In this document: in pieces, positions 1 to 10,346 of the stretch
How the letters are laid out: every line of letters starts with the position of its first letter
Numbering within the stretch: position 1 is the first letter of the stretch
Assembly: GCF_040954645.1 (NCBI RefSeq)
Contig: NC_092809.1
Location: 134,777,914 to 134,841,913 of the forward strand
Source: Diabrotica undecimpunctata
Lineage: Eukaryota; Arthropoda; Insecta; Coleoptera; Chrysomelidae
Direction: 5' to 3'
DNA length: 64,000 nucleotides
Notes under the pieces: model-generated
The model's database searches: none
The model's input: only the letters and a program-made list of their open reading frames with translations
Told to the model about the DNA's origin: nothing
Position numbers and translations under genes: made by a program

Positions 1-1815
1 ATACATGTGGACTGATTCAACTATAGTCTTATCGTGGATAGCTCAGGACTTCTTCAATTATAAAACTTTTGTATCAAATCGTATATCAGAAATACAAGAG
101 GCTTCTAAAACCTGGACATGGTGGCACGTTCAAACTAAGAGCAATCCAGCGAATATTATCTCAAGAGGCGTAAATGCGGATCAACTCATTTCTTATGAGT
201 CTTGGTAAATCGGACCATCGTGGCTAAAAATTGAAGAGGAATCTTGGCCCAAAGCGGTCAAACTTGACAATGTCTTACTAGAAAGAAAGGTCAAGCGTCA
301 AATATTTGTGGCTAACAAAGATGTGGACATCTTTGACAGGTATTCTAATTTACATAAATTGCAACAGGTACTAGCATATTGTATGAAATTTGTTTCAGAT
401 TGTAGGATATCTAAGGAAAATTGGGTGGCTGGTTGTTTAAGCATAGCAGAAAGAGAAGTGGCACTTGTTTGGCTGATAAAGGAAATGCAAGCGCATTTTT
501 TTCCGTCTGACATTGAGGCATTGAAATCAGGTCAAGATTTGCCAAAGCGTAGTGAGCTTTTAAGTTTAGCACCTTTTATTGATGACAAGGGATTATTGAG
601 ACTTTCAGGTAGACTGAAACATTCAGACTTAAGTTTTAATCAAAAACATCCTATTATACTTCCTAGGAATCACAAACTGACTAAATTGATCATTATGCAA
701 GAGCATATAAGGAATCTACATGCTAGCCCACAACTATTGTTGGCTACTCTTCGATTAACTTACTGGCCCATCGCCGGAAGACGCACGGTACGAAAATTTT
801 TACATAATTGTGTTATTTGTTTTAAGGTTAAACCTACAGCACAAAAATACATCATGGGTCAACTCCCGAACCATAGGGTAACACCTAGCCGTCCATTTCT
901 TAACTGTGGTGTGGATTATGCAGGACCTTTTGAAACCAAGACCAGTAATCTTTGCGGAAGTAGGGTTCAAAAATCATATCTATGTGTATTTATATGTCTT
1001 GCTACCAAAGCTGTTCATCTTGAAATTGTTAGTAATTTAAGCGCTGAGGCATTTTTAAACTGTTTCAAAAGATTTGTGTCACGCAGGGGTTTATGTAAAA
1101 ATATTTATTCAGACAATGCTACTAATTTTGTGGGTGCTCACAGGGAGCTCAGGGAGTTATTTAGTCTAATTCACAATCCTAGCTGCTCAACAGCATATTT
1201 GGAATATTTTTCGCAAAATCAAATTAATTGGCACTTTATACCTCCAGTATCACCACATTTCGGGGGTTATGGGAAGCTGCAGTTAAAACTGCTAAGTATC
1301 ATTTAAGGCGTGTTTTGATGAACAATCGTTTCACTTTAGAGGAGTTTTCAACAGTGATCGCTCAAATTAAATCCTGCATGAATTCCCGTCCTCTCACACC
1401 CTTAACTAATGACCCCAATGACCTTGACATACTCACTCCTGGCCATTTTTTGATTGGAGGTCCCCTAAACGCTATACCTCCAACTCATTTTGGTGATATC
1501 AATGAAAACAGACTCAGCAGATTTCAACATCTTACCAGGATCACTCAGCATTTCTGGACCAGGTGGTCGAAGGAATATCTTGGCAATCAACAGAGTAGAA
1601 CCAAATGGCAGACTCCTACTAGCGGTTTGAAACCAGGTATAATGGTTATCATCAAAGGAGACTCGACTCCTCCACTAAAATGGGATGTGGCAAGAGTGAC
1701 TGAAGTTCATCCTGGACTGGACGGTGTAGTTCGTGTAGTTACTGTGAAAACTGCTCGCGGCATTTTTAAACGACCTGTGTCTAAACTATGCGTACTACCG
1801 ATAGAAAATGAATAG
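1..1815 (+). pseudogene. BEL/Pao retrotransposon pol, RNase H to integrase (broken, 5' end outside window)
   Basis: Reverse-transcribing LTR-element polyprotein, C-terminal half. Reading from position 5, the first ~65 codons match the Pao-type RNase H tail (MWTDSTIVLSWI, then TWTWWHVQTKSNPAN). A zinc-binding integrase N-domain follows, then the integrase core: GVDYAGPF gives the first catalytic Asp and YSDNATNFVGA the second. The C-terminal domain common in Pao proteins begins near LTPGHFLIG and contains KWDVARV. Two breaks are visible: an in-frame TAA at 206-208 and a one-base loss near 1262, in a G run of the HFGG motif, after which reading resumes in another frame to the TAG at 1813. The family and domain order are known for BEL/Pao; the breaks are read directly. 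Not functional as it stands. Confidence 0.9.
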
Positions 1816-1982
1816 ACATTCTATTTGTTTAGTTTTTTTAATATTATTTACTTTCACATTGTACTTTATTAATTCGTATGTAATCTTTACTTAATTATGA
1901 CTTTACTTCATTCTTTATTTTACTATGTTCCATTATAAATATTGTATATCATTGAAAGGCAGTTCTTTCAAGGCGGGCGGCA

Positions 1983-2313
1983 TGTTACGGCATTGTGCCT
2001 TCGGCCGTCATCGATTCCGCTACTCTCGACGCATTTAACAAAGGCAGATCACAGTCTACTGTGAGCTATAGAAAGAACGGCATATCGGTGTAAAATGTTT
2101 ACATTTAAATTATTATAAATTGAGTTTAATCGAGGAGTTTTAGTAGAATAGTCAACCCAATCAAAACAAATAAAAAACGTTGTATTACACAACAGGAGGC
2201 TTAATATCCGTTGCAAGATAATCCCCAGATTAAGAGACTGGGTCGATATCAAGCACAAAGTGACTGTAATCCCTTAATGCTGTAACAAATAGTCACCCTT
2301 AGTCTTTCGTTAC
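1983..2313 (+). repeat. 3' LTR of the BEL/Pao element
   Basis: The 331-bp segment begins TGTTACGG and ends CTTTCGTTACA, the TGTTACG...CGTTACA form common for BEL LTRs. It is immediately preceded by a purine-rich stretch (AAGGCGGGCGGCA) that fits a polypurine tract. The 5-bp duplication expected for BEL would be TTAGC at 2314-2318 on this side; the partner lies beyond the window start, so it cannot be tested here. Confidence 0.8.
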
Positions 2314-2886
2314 ATTAGCTTCAATTTTAAATTCTATCCAAAGTTTAAAGGTACATTACTAAATTATACAAAGTAGGTGTAGCCAGGTACGTATTTGACG
2401 TATTTCAATTTTGAGTTGTTAACGATTGGTAAATAAAATTTTAAGCATAATTTTGTTTACCTATTTAAATTTAATCAGATAATTGTATTTGTACTTAGAA
2501 TTCAAAATTACAAATTTCTAGGTACGTAAAGCCAATGCAGAAAAGAGATTAGACAATTTCTTGGCATTTTATTCAGGTAAAAGGATAATGTTTACCCAAT
2601 ATCAAATTATTACTAAATGGGCTTCTGTGAGAAAAAAATGTATTCGAAAAGAACTTCATTTTTCTTTTGTCGTTCATTCAGAACAGAAGTCAGTAAATTA
2701 GCTATAAATATGAGTGATAAAGAAATGATTTAAGTAATGATGTCCTGTACATTCCTACCACTATTTCAGGAAGTGAATACGAGTCTAAACCTGAAACGCG
2801 TTCTGGTTATAATCATCTCACACACGATGCAAAGCAAGTCGTGCTTAACGTTTACAACGGTAAGTACTTGTTAAAATATTCTTTGA
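2314..2886. other. AT-rich spacer, no gene seen
   Basis: No coding frame, RNA gene or repeat boundary is supported between the BEL LTR and the TTAA of the following MITE. Confidence 0.5.
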
Positions 2887-2934
2887 TTAACCTTCCCAAT
2901 ACCGGGTGAATCATCAAAACGACCAATACCAGGT

Positions 2935-2952
2935 GGGGCGACTTCTCGCCCC
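2935..2952. repeat. GGGGCGA-NNNN-TCGCCCC hairpin, one of three copies
   Basis: Short inverted repeat with 7-bp arms GGGGCGA/TCGCCCC and a 4-nt loop. The same hairpin recurs at 3444-3461 and 4396-4413. Two copies lie in the subterminal regions of the TTAA-flanked element and the third lies just left of the nested Harbinger element. They stand out as G+C islands in AT-rich DNA; they may be transposase-binding or structural subterminal motifs (inference). Confidence 0.6.
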
Positions 2953-3491
2953 AGTAGTTTAGTTCACTTTTAAGCGCAAGGATTTTATGTATATCATTAA
3001 TATTACCATTTTTTAACTCTTTACTATCTGTATACTTTGTTTAATACCAATTCAACAAATTAAAAATCAAAGACAGAAGACAGTCACATTCAGAAACTCA
3101 CCAAATAAACAGGTAATTTTAGCAGTTATCAGATATCAGACCTACTTAGGGCTAATTGCACTTTACAAATTCTTACAGAGATAATCCCAACTAGAAAGTG
3201 ATGCTTCGAAAAATCTAGATAAAAATATGCTAATAGGGGAATTATAAAAGTTCCCATAATGTAATAGCAAGAATGGAATTTCAAAGATAAAGGAAACACA
3301 TTACAATCAACTGCTAATATGTAAAGAATACCACTGCACACCATGGCAAGTAATTAGTACAGTCATTAGTAACCATCTTTAAAAAATTTCGTCTAAACTG
3401 ATAAAATCAGATTTGTAGAACGTGAAAACACTCAATACCACGAGGGGCGAATTCTCGCCCCACATACAATTCCGCGAAATCTGACGAGAAT

Positions 3492-4259
3492 AGAGAGTTA
3501 TTGCAAAGTTAACAGTGCCTGCGTTGCACTATTTACACTGCGCTATTTCGACAGTTTTGACATACGGCTGACACATCACAAATAGAGATATTGCTTGAGC
3601 TTATGCATACTTTGTTGCGTTATTTACGTTGTTTATGTTTTCTTTTCATTTGTTCGCAAAATATTGAAAATGGATCATGATTTAGAAGCACTTATTTTAG
3701 CAAATGCTCATGATGATGATGTAGAGTTCATCATTTTAAATAACATTGTGGGAGAACATGTATTACATCCACAAAATCAAGAATTTGATTTAGAAAACAT
3801 GATGCAAGCAGATGTAAAAATAAATTTTAGGTTTAGCAGACAAGAGATTCCTATATTTGCAAGAGCTTTACGCCTACCAGATTTCATTCTTACCAATACT
3901 AGAAACTCTGTTAGTGGTAAATACATTTGCATTCTACATTATTTGAGTGATGAGAAGGCTCACATATCCAAGCAGCCTTATAGATCTTCAGCTTTTATTC
4001 AATTTGTCACCTCAATCATCATCTCAAATTATTAATTATATTGTTGCATTATGCTACTGTCTGATGTACTCATTTTAGTAAATTATTACCAATAAAATTG
4101 GTTTTGAATTCCGCACAGCGTAACGGCTCCCCTAATAATGGCAGGCCTTATTTTCAATAACGCAGCATAGGCCAAATATCACATCTGCGCATGCTCTACT
4201 GTCAAAATAACGCGTGCTGTAATACAGCAAGTGCAAAATTGACTCTGCAATATCTCTCT
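3492..4259 (+). mobile_element. PIF/Harbinger-type element, internally deleted
   Basis: Ends are inverted: AGAGAGTTATTGCAAAGT on the left and AGAGAGATATTGCAGAGT on the right (reverse complement), with weaker similarity for ~50 bp further in, including a shared TTTNGACAGT. The 3-bp sequence AAT flanks both ends (3489-3491 and 4260-4262), as expected for the 3-bp duplication of this superfamily. The interior encodes a Harbinger-like transposase N-terminus. It lies inside the TTAA-flanked element and is therefore the younger insertion. Confidence 0.6.
3670..4035 (+). pseudogene. Harbinger-like transposase, N-terminal fragment
   Basis: Start is placed at the ATG beginning MDHDLEALILANAHDDD, which fits the usual N-terminus; the frame is open ~25 codons further upstream but looks like leader. 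The protein is acidic at first, then contains FRFSRQEIPIFARALRLPDF followed by an ICILHYLS segment. That arrangement matches the region preceding the catalytic domain in insect Harbinger-type nucleases. The conserved sequence fails after about residue 100 and the frame stops at 4035, so the catalytic DDE part is missing. Family assignment is from recalled motif resemblance, not from a search. Confidence 0.6.
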
Positions 4260-4545
4260 AATATTTAATTTTCTCTTCTCAGTATTTTGGGTTTTACTAC
4301 TTATTTGTGCTCTTAATACATCAACTACCAACGTCCTAAACCGTCAAAGTGATTGATTAAACTTAATTACTGATATTAGTAAAAACGTTAGAACTGGGGC
4401 GAGAATTCGCCCCACCCGGTATTAGGAAGTTTAATCATATGTACCGATTAATTAATTAATAAAAAACACAAAATTCCGAGCAGAATTTCTTAAAAAGTAA
4501 TTATAAATATAAATTTTATATTTTTTCTTAGTTCTTCTTTCGACG

Positions 4546-5645
4546 ATGGTTAAATCAGAAGCGATCAAAAAGACGGTTTTTTTGACACAAGTGCCACGAT
4601 CCACTGTGTACGAACTTATAAACTAACTTATAAAAGGTCCAGTGCTGCGAAAAAAAAGAAATAATTCTGATGCCTATTAAGAAATTACCGAATTTTTATT
4701 AATTAGCTTTATGGGAAACAATATATCATATGTATTCAGTGAATAACTTACTAACTTTAAATAAACTTTGGGTGAATTAAGAAACGAAGAAATAATCCCC
4801 GAGTGTCATAAAACTACTTTTTGGAGGTTTTTAAAATCCAATGGTTTTATCTTTAAAACAGTGAATAAACGGCAGGCAACTGAATCCAGCCGCTTAATAA
4901 AGTGGAGGTTCGATTATTTGAAGAGTCTAAGGTCTTTTAGGAGTGAAGAGAAGAACTTGTATTATTTGGATAAAACTTGGTTCGACACCCACGATATAGC
5001 TAAAAAATATTGGACCGATGGTAATAAAAATTGCGTCACCAATGTTCCTCCCTCTAGAGGGAAGATAATTTGTATTTTACATTGTGGGGAAGAATCAGGA
5101 TAGGTAGAAGATGCTTTATTACTTTCTGCTAAGAGTGTAAGTGATTGTCGCTTAGATTATCATCAAGATATGGACAGTAGTTTGTTTTAAAATTGGTTTG
5201 AGCAGCTATTACTACCTAAATTAAAAAGAAATAGCTTTATTATTTTGGATAATACTCCGTATTCAAACAAAGCTGAAATTCAAGAATTTTTATCAAAACA
5301 TGAAATATATTTTATGGATTCTTAAACAAAAAACAAATTGTAGAAATATTAAAATTAGTTTAGTGTGAAAAAAATTATGTTATCGACAGGCTAGCTGAGG
5401 ATTGTGGCCATAAAGTATTAAAATTACGCACTTACTATTGTGTACTGAATCCAATAGAATTGTTGTGGTCTCAATTAAAAACTAATGTGAGGAAAAATAA
5501 TAATTCTCCTAAATTATTTTCGAGTGTTGTAGATTTAATTAAGACCTAATGTAATAATATTACGGCAGATAATTGGAAAAAATGTATAGAGCATTTAAAA
5601 AAACTAGAAGAAAAATACTTACAGTTCCAAAACATTATAGAGTAG
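4546..5645 (+). pseudogene. Tc1/mariner (IS630-like, DDE_3) transposase, decayed
   Basis: Cut-and-paste transposase relic. An HTH-like start (ATG 4546, SEAIKKTVFLTQVPRSTVYEL) is followed by stops, then a 111-codon open stretch at 4768-5103 with KTTFWRFLKSNGFIF and YYLDKTWFDTHDIAK, the latter holding the first catalytic Asp (YLDKTWF for YMDETW). Further on, across stops and frameshifts, come IILDNTPYSN (second Asp) and VLNPIELLWSQLK. In relatives the residue before LNPIE is the catalytic Glu; here the codon is GTA (Val), so the triad is lost. The region ends in a LINE insertion at 5693. Confidence 0.75.
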
Positions 5646-5692
5646 TTATAGATTTAAACGATAGCGATAATAGTTGTACCTATTTAAATGTA

Positions 5693-6197
5693 ATAGCAAT
5701 ATGAAAAAGCTCCTCATAAGCAGGGATTTGTCTCTTCCCCTAAAACTACGACTAGTTAAATGCTACATTTTTCCGATCTTACTGTATGGTGTGGAGGCCT
5801 GGACGCTGACGGAGACGCTCACGAGAAAACTAGAAGCATTCGAAATGTGGGTGTACCGACGCATTCTTCGTATATCCTGGACCGAACATGTCACCAACAT
5901 AGAGGTAATCCAAAGAATCGGAAAGGAGAAAGAAATCGTGAATACAATTAAACAAAGAAAGCTTGAATATCTAGGCCACATATTGAGACACGATAAGTAC
6001 CGTCTACTGCAATTGATTGTCCAGGGAAAAATAGACAGTAAGCGAGGGCCAGGCAGGAGAAGACACTCGTGGCTCCAAAATCTGAGGAAGTGGTTCGGGC
6101 TCACATCGGTCGAACTATTCAGAAGCGCCGCAAATAAGATCAGAATTGCCATGTTAATAGCCAACGTTCGCAACGGACAGGGCACTTGAAGAAGAAG
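5693..6197 (+). mobile_element. RTE-like LINE, 3' fragment with 11-bp TSD and GAA tail
   Basis: A 5'-truncated non-LTR retrotransposon copy. It is flanked by a perfect direct repeat ATTTAAATGTA at 5682-5692 and 6198-6208 and ends in a (GAA)n tail. The coding part at 5701-6189 is open (about 160 codons) and covers the C-terminus of the RT protein: LRLVKCYIFPILLYGVEAWT (thumb region), WVYRRILRISWTEHVTNIEV, KLEYLGHILRH, then RGPGRRRHSW. A longer copy of the same family lies at 58256-59718. Clade is called RTE-like from these C-terminal blocks; a search could move it to a neighbouring clade. Confidence 0.8.
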
Positions 6198-6208
6198 ATT
6201 TAAATGTA

Positions 6209-7002
6209 GATGATATGTAGTTAAGTTTAAAATATTTTTTTTGTATTTTTCACTATATTAGATACATATTTTAATATAAAAGTATTACTTACATGCATTT
6301 TTCTTTTACTTTGTGGGATTGCCGTAAGTTTGTTAAAATGTATCAGTATATAAGTATATCGACCCTGTATTCAACTATATCTAGAAGTTTAAATCCGAAA
6401 TATGTATCTTGCAACGAACAGTACATCCGACCATGGATGGAATAGCTGTTGATGATGCTGATGAAATTGGATTGCCAACCGGGAACACAACTTTTTTAAC
6501 TTATGGTGTATATCTAACTTTCGGAGTTATCCCTTTTCAAGCGTATAATTAAAATCTCAAAAAATTTAGTTTGACGCGAGGTCAAATTAACTTTTCAAAG
6601 TACTTTTAGTCAAATTGTTCTTGTTTGGTTATAATAAGTGCAATGCATATTAATTATCAACTTTTTTGATGAATTTTAACCTGATTCATCTGCACCATTA
6701 TAAAAAGTTTTGTTTTTGCATAGCATTGTTATCTTTTTGGTATAACATTACTCAACATCCGTATAATATGACGTGCTTCCTTAAAATATTATTCACTAAA
6801 AGCAAATATTTATTACATCATTAATATTTTCTTAACATAAAGATTTCTTTTTTTTTCTGAAAAATGGCTTTGGCAGAGCCAATTAGCCAGACTTGTTTGT
6901 GTTTATTGATAAAATCGACTGAATTTTAATTATTATTGATTGCAGATTCATAGTCAAATGTTAGTACTACATCTGCCTAATATTCTTATAGATATATAAA
7001 TT
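6209..7002. other. AT-rich segment, no gene seen
   Basis: This may include the remaining 3' flank of the Tc1-like element split by the LINE insertion. No terminal inverted repeat could be matched with confidence. Confidence 0.4.
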
Positions 7003-7230
7003 TTGTTTTGGTATATTTTTATTTTGTTTTCTTATTCTTTTATTATTTTCTTATTTTTTTTGTTTTGTTGCTTTTTTGTTTTTTTTTTTGTTTTTTGCTT
7101 TTGTTTTTGTTTTTTTTTTGTTCTTTTTTTGGATTTATTTTTTTGTGTTTTGTTCAATTTCTATTTTCTTAATTTTTTATGTTTTTTTTTTAATTTGTAT
7201 TATACATTTTTTTGTTTTTTTTTTTCAAAC
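7003..7230. repeat. T-rich low-complexity tract
   Basis: Long runs of T interrupted by G or C. Its apparent open frames are Phe/Leu/Val-rich translations of the tract, not genes. It lies downstream of the minus-strand LINE at 7390-15900, so it could include an A-rich 3' tail of that element (inference). Confidence 0.7.
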
Positions 7231-7807
7231 CATATTAACAGATTATGCCTATATACTATTTACAACTTATATTTACATTTTAACATGTTTGTAAATGCAA
7301 TGAAGAATTTCCATATTAGGTATTTGAAAATATTAAAAGATTAAGGTTTGTTGGAAAACAACACTTAGAATTTATTAATTCCTTATAAAGTTCGTTTATA
7401 TTAATAATTTGTGTTATATATTTTACTACAAGTACAATTGGGAGTATTTGATAAGCCAATTCCATGCATGTAAGATGAAGTAAGAGCATGATTTGCTCTA
7501 AGCCGATTAATGGTCTTTATAAAATGTCGATTAGATTCTGTGTAGAACCATGTTATTGAGAATATCCTAGTGTTACAATGATAAAAGTTTAAGCCAGTCT
7601 TACATTCTCTGTAATGTAAATACCAATTATGTTTAAGTTTTTGTCTACTAACGGTGTCAATATCTGTAGCTGGAATTAAATTTCTGTTTACTTTTTCTCC
7701 AAGCATATATGCCGATTTAGCCAAATTGTCAACGATATCTTGCCTTTTATTCCCGAATGGCCCTTGATCCATGTATTTATTACATTTAATCCTAATTTTA
7801 TTAGTCC

Positions 7808-8255
7808 AAGATCCCGGAGCGATCAGACATAACTTATTTTCACACAGATGAAACCTTAGAGTCTCAATAGCGTCTCGCGTGCTTTGAATACCTGCGTATT
7901 TATGAAACTTGCTGAGTGACACCTAGGCAGGTACCAGGTGAGAAAGGTAACTAAAAATAAGAGCTATTTAACTTAAATTTACATAACTGATTTTTATACA
8001 TATTTTGTAGAATATTATTTTGAAAATACTGTAATAAGTGTCAGACACTTGTCATGGACCAGAACTTTTGTCAGACGCTTTAAAGCTGCACTAATATTAA
8101 ATAAACTTTACTTACTTTTACATGTCTGATTTTTAAATATGTTATTAATGGTACTATAATAAAGTTATATTTAATCAGTCAGACAAATTAGAATGACCAA
8201 ACATCCCTCAAACACAAAAATTAGTTAACTAGAGGTATGAGCGCGAGAGTGCTGT
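7808..8255 (+). repeat. Left long terminal inverted repeat
   Basis: Pairs with 9455-9916. Shared blocks include GATCAGACATAACTTATT, GTGTCAGACACTTGTCATGG and GAGCGCGAGAGTGCTGT. It differs from the right arm by point changes and by a 14-bp deletion in the ACCTGGGCAGGTACC palindrome near 7921. Confidence 0.85.
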
Positions 8256-8519
8256 GCGCATGAGCCTCAGAGTAAACAATTCAAATTGATTAAGAATACT
8301 TACTGTTTTCGATCCGATTAAATATTTTTGCATCTCTATTTTAATATGATGAACTCTAGCATTAAGATAAATATTAAAGTAAATTAATGTATTGATATTT
8401 GGGATAATTAATTAATTCGGAGCACTTTGGTTTCATAAGAAATTATATTTACTTTATTGTAAAAAAGATACTAGTTAGGATAATTAAAAAAAAATAATTT
8501 TTGTAAAAAACCTTCAACT

Positions 8520-9400
8520 GGGATTGATTGAAACAAACATTTTTCTATATTTTAATCATCATATTCATTGTCACAATTATTACAATTTTCATCATTCAAC
8601 CAATCATGATGCTGCTCATCCGAGTCATCATCTTCATCATTATCAGTTATGTTGTTGCTGGCTGGTTGTTCTGCAAAAAATAGTTCAAAGAATTAAAAAG
8701 CAGAAAATCACAAACATAATAAATTCTAAACCTGAAATCAAAGTATAATACCTGAAGTTTGAAGGAATTCACTAACGTTTGCTGGTAATTGGTCACCATC
8801 AAACCAATGAAAGTGATATTGGTTTTCTTCTAATCTCTACCCATTGTGTTCAGGAGTTAAAATGGTTGGCTGTTTTGCATTTGCATTATTCCATATGCTT
8901 AAAATGTAATTAGCACGGCGGAATTGTTGGAATAACTCACTTTAGCATGGTGGTAAACTGCTAGCATCAAAATTTTTTAAATTTTTGCGATCGAATTCTT
9001 CGTTAATATTAGATACGCTGTAATTATTTAAAAACAATTGAAGCCGGGCAGCATTAATGTTGCACGTATCAGGAAAACTATAAATTTCGCAGATAAATTT
9101 TTGGATTATTTTGAAAATATCTTTTTGGGTGGCTTCATCGGTAAACAACTCTGATTCTCCAAACCGCATGAAAGCTCGCTGATATTCATGTTTCTTCATT
9201 AATATATTGAATGGTCTTTGTTTACCCTTTTTAAAATAAGGCGGGATTAAAGTAACATCCCGTCTAGAGCGTGAAACCCTGGCAAACTTCTACATAAAGA
9301 TGGTCCCAAGTACTCGTAAACCTTTGTCAAATTAATGTATCTCTGGTTATTTCCGGTGCCTGCGTTTAACCATACATTCGAATCACCATTTTTTAAATTA
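8520..9400 (-). pseudogene. Remnant of an unassigned insect TE-associated protein (FHAL-G motif family)
   Basis: Minus-strand reading across several frames gives NLTKVYEYLGPSLCRSL, LPGFHALDG followed by PYFKKGKQRPFNIL, then an 85-codon open stretch (8942-9199) with RAFMRFGESELF and FICEIYSF. Next come SIWNNANAKQPTILTPEHNG, HFHWFDGDQLP and an Asp-rich tail. The block resembles the C-terminal half of large uncharacterised insect proteins with an L-FHA-TGCDTTS-F-GKGK motif; here the CD pair is lost. The N-terminal part is absent. The molecular function is not known to me. Its position between long inverted repeats suggests it belongs to the element. Confidence 0.55.
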
Positions 9401-9454
9401 TGCATATATCGTTACATAATTATCGCAATGTCTTACTCACTCTGAAATGCAAGA

Positions 9455-9916
9455 ACAGCACTCTCGCGCTCATACTTCTGGTTAACTATTTTTTGTGTTT
9501 GAGGGATATTTGGTCATTCTAATTTGTCTGACCGATTAAATATAACTTTATTATAGTTCCATCAATAACGTGTTTAAAAATCAGACATGTAAAAGTAAGT
9601 AAAGTTCATTTAATTTTAGTGGAGCTTTAAAGCGTCTGACAAAAGTTCGGGTCCATGACAAGTGTCTGACACTTATTACAGTATTTTCAAAATAATATTC
9701 TACAAAATATGTATAAAAATCAGTTATGTAAATTTAAGTTAAATAGCTCTTATTTTTAGTTACCTTTCTCACCTGGGCAGGTACCAGTGGTACCTGCCCA
9801 GGTGTCACTCAGCAAGTTTCATAAATACGCAGGTATTCAAAGCACGCGAGACGCTACTGAGACTCTAAGGTTTCATCTGTGTGAAAATAAGTTATGTCTG
9901 ATCGCTCTGGGATCTT
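9455..9916 (-). repeat. Right long terminal inverted repeat
   Basis: Inverted partner of 7808-8255. It retains the complete palindrome at 9771-9803, with 16-bp arms ACCTGGGCAGGTACCA and TGGTACCTGCCCAGGT separated by one base. Confidence 0.85.
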
Positions 9917-10346
9917 ACTCTATATAGTTTCATAAAGAATTTGAAGAATTTTCAGTTCAATGTGGTTTATGTGTTTGACTGTTTGAATGTTGTTTAATCT
10001 GTCGACCACGATTTTACTGTCAGTAAATACATAGTTGCTAGTCGGATTCAGTACTACATACTGAAGAGCAAACATTATTGCCATCATTTCTGCTGTGTAT
10101 ATTGAGCATTCACTGGGTAAGCTATGCTGGTGATGGTAATTTTTATTTTCGTGAAACATTGCACAGCCCGTTCCATTTGCATCTTTTGACCCATCAGTAA
10201 AAATGTACTGATAATTTGTCCATTTTTCTTTAATAATTTTATCAAACATATTATTTGGGAGTAAATGTGAGTTTAAGTAACATATCCTAACCTTTCTAGA
10301 AAATAGTGTTTTTGCCATTTCATCGTAGTAGGGCGGAATTTGGCTT

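Larger units (their letters stand above)
2887..4434. mobile_element. piggyBac-like non-autonomous element (TTAA-flanked)
   Basis: TTAA occurs at both edges (2887-2890 and 4431-4434). Just inside are inverted ends that read CCTTCCCAATACCGGGTG on the left and ACTTCCTAATACCGGGTG on the right (reverse complement), differing at two positions. TTAA duplication with ends starting CC is typical of the piggyBac superfamily. The left end also holds a short tandem duplication of the CCAATACC block. No piggyBac transposase is present, so this is a MITE or relic. A Harbinger-type element sits inside (3492-4259). Confidence 0.65.
7808..9916. mobile_element. Long-TIR DNA element (~450-bp inverted repeats) inserted in LINE 1
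   Basis: About 450 bp at each end are inverted copies of each other (roughly 95% by eye). Outer ends are AAGATCCCGGAGCG on the left and, as reverse complement, AAGATCCCAGAGCG on the right. LINE 1 RNase H coding resumes on both sides, so these are insertion borders. No convincing TSD was found. The interior carries a minus-strand remnant of an insect TE-associated protein family (8520-9400). About 110 bp inside the right end there is a perfect 33-bp palindrome; the left arm has a 14-bp deletion in the equivalent place. Superfamily is unassigned. Academ is one option to test, since some Academ elements are described as carrying an XPG-type nuclease. Confidence 0.75.
7401..10318 (-). pseudogene. 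LINE 1 RNase H and C-terminal Cys region, split by long-TIR element
   Basis: The first half (9920-10318) reads YIFTDGSKDANGTGCA (first Asp), ECSIYTAEMMAIMFAL (Glu) and YVFTDSKIVV (second Asp). The 2.1 kb inverted-repeat element follows. Past it the LINE continues as NVINTWIKGHSGIKG, then, after a frameshift, DIVDNLAKSAYMLG. Together these form the usual fourth block of RNase H. The 3' end carries a region ending in a CTCSK motif. The apparent 173-codon frame starting at 7922 is a chimera: its first ~38 codons are inverted-repeat sequence of the inserted element, not LINE. Confidence 0.8.

Noticed and set aside
1..2313. Endogenous retrovirus with envelope gene
   Set aside because: Pol features and LTR are BEL/Pao; between the pol stop and the LTR there is no envelope-like frame.
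5763..6185. Minus-strand 140-codon frame opposite the LINE fragment (similarly 58732-59008, 59300-59701, 31881-32435)
   Set aside because: Shadow frames opposite clearly recognised RT coding.
6866..6885. Match of GCAGAGCCAATTAG to LINE 1 near 12270 as a TSD or border
   Set aside because: The second occurrence lies within LINE coding sequence; treated as chance.
7003..7344. Open frames rich in Phe, Leu and Val
   Set aside because: They translate a T-rich low-complexity tract; no domain or codon evidence.
7401..7922. A single 173-codon protein with a start at 7922
   Set aside because: The first ~38 codons are TIR of the inserted element and only the remainder is LINE RNase H; the frame is chimeric.
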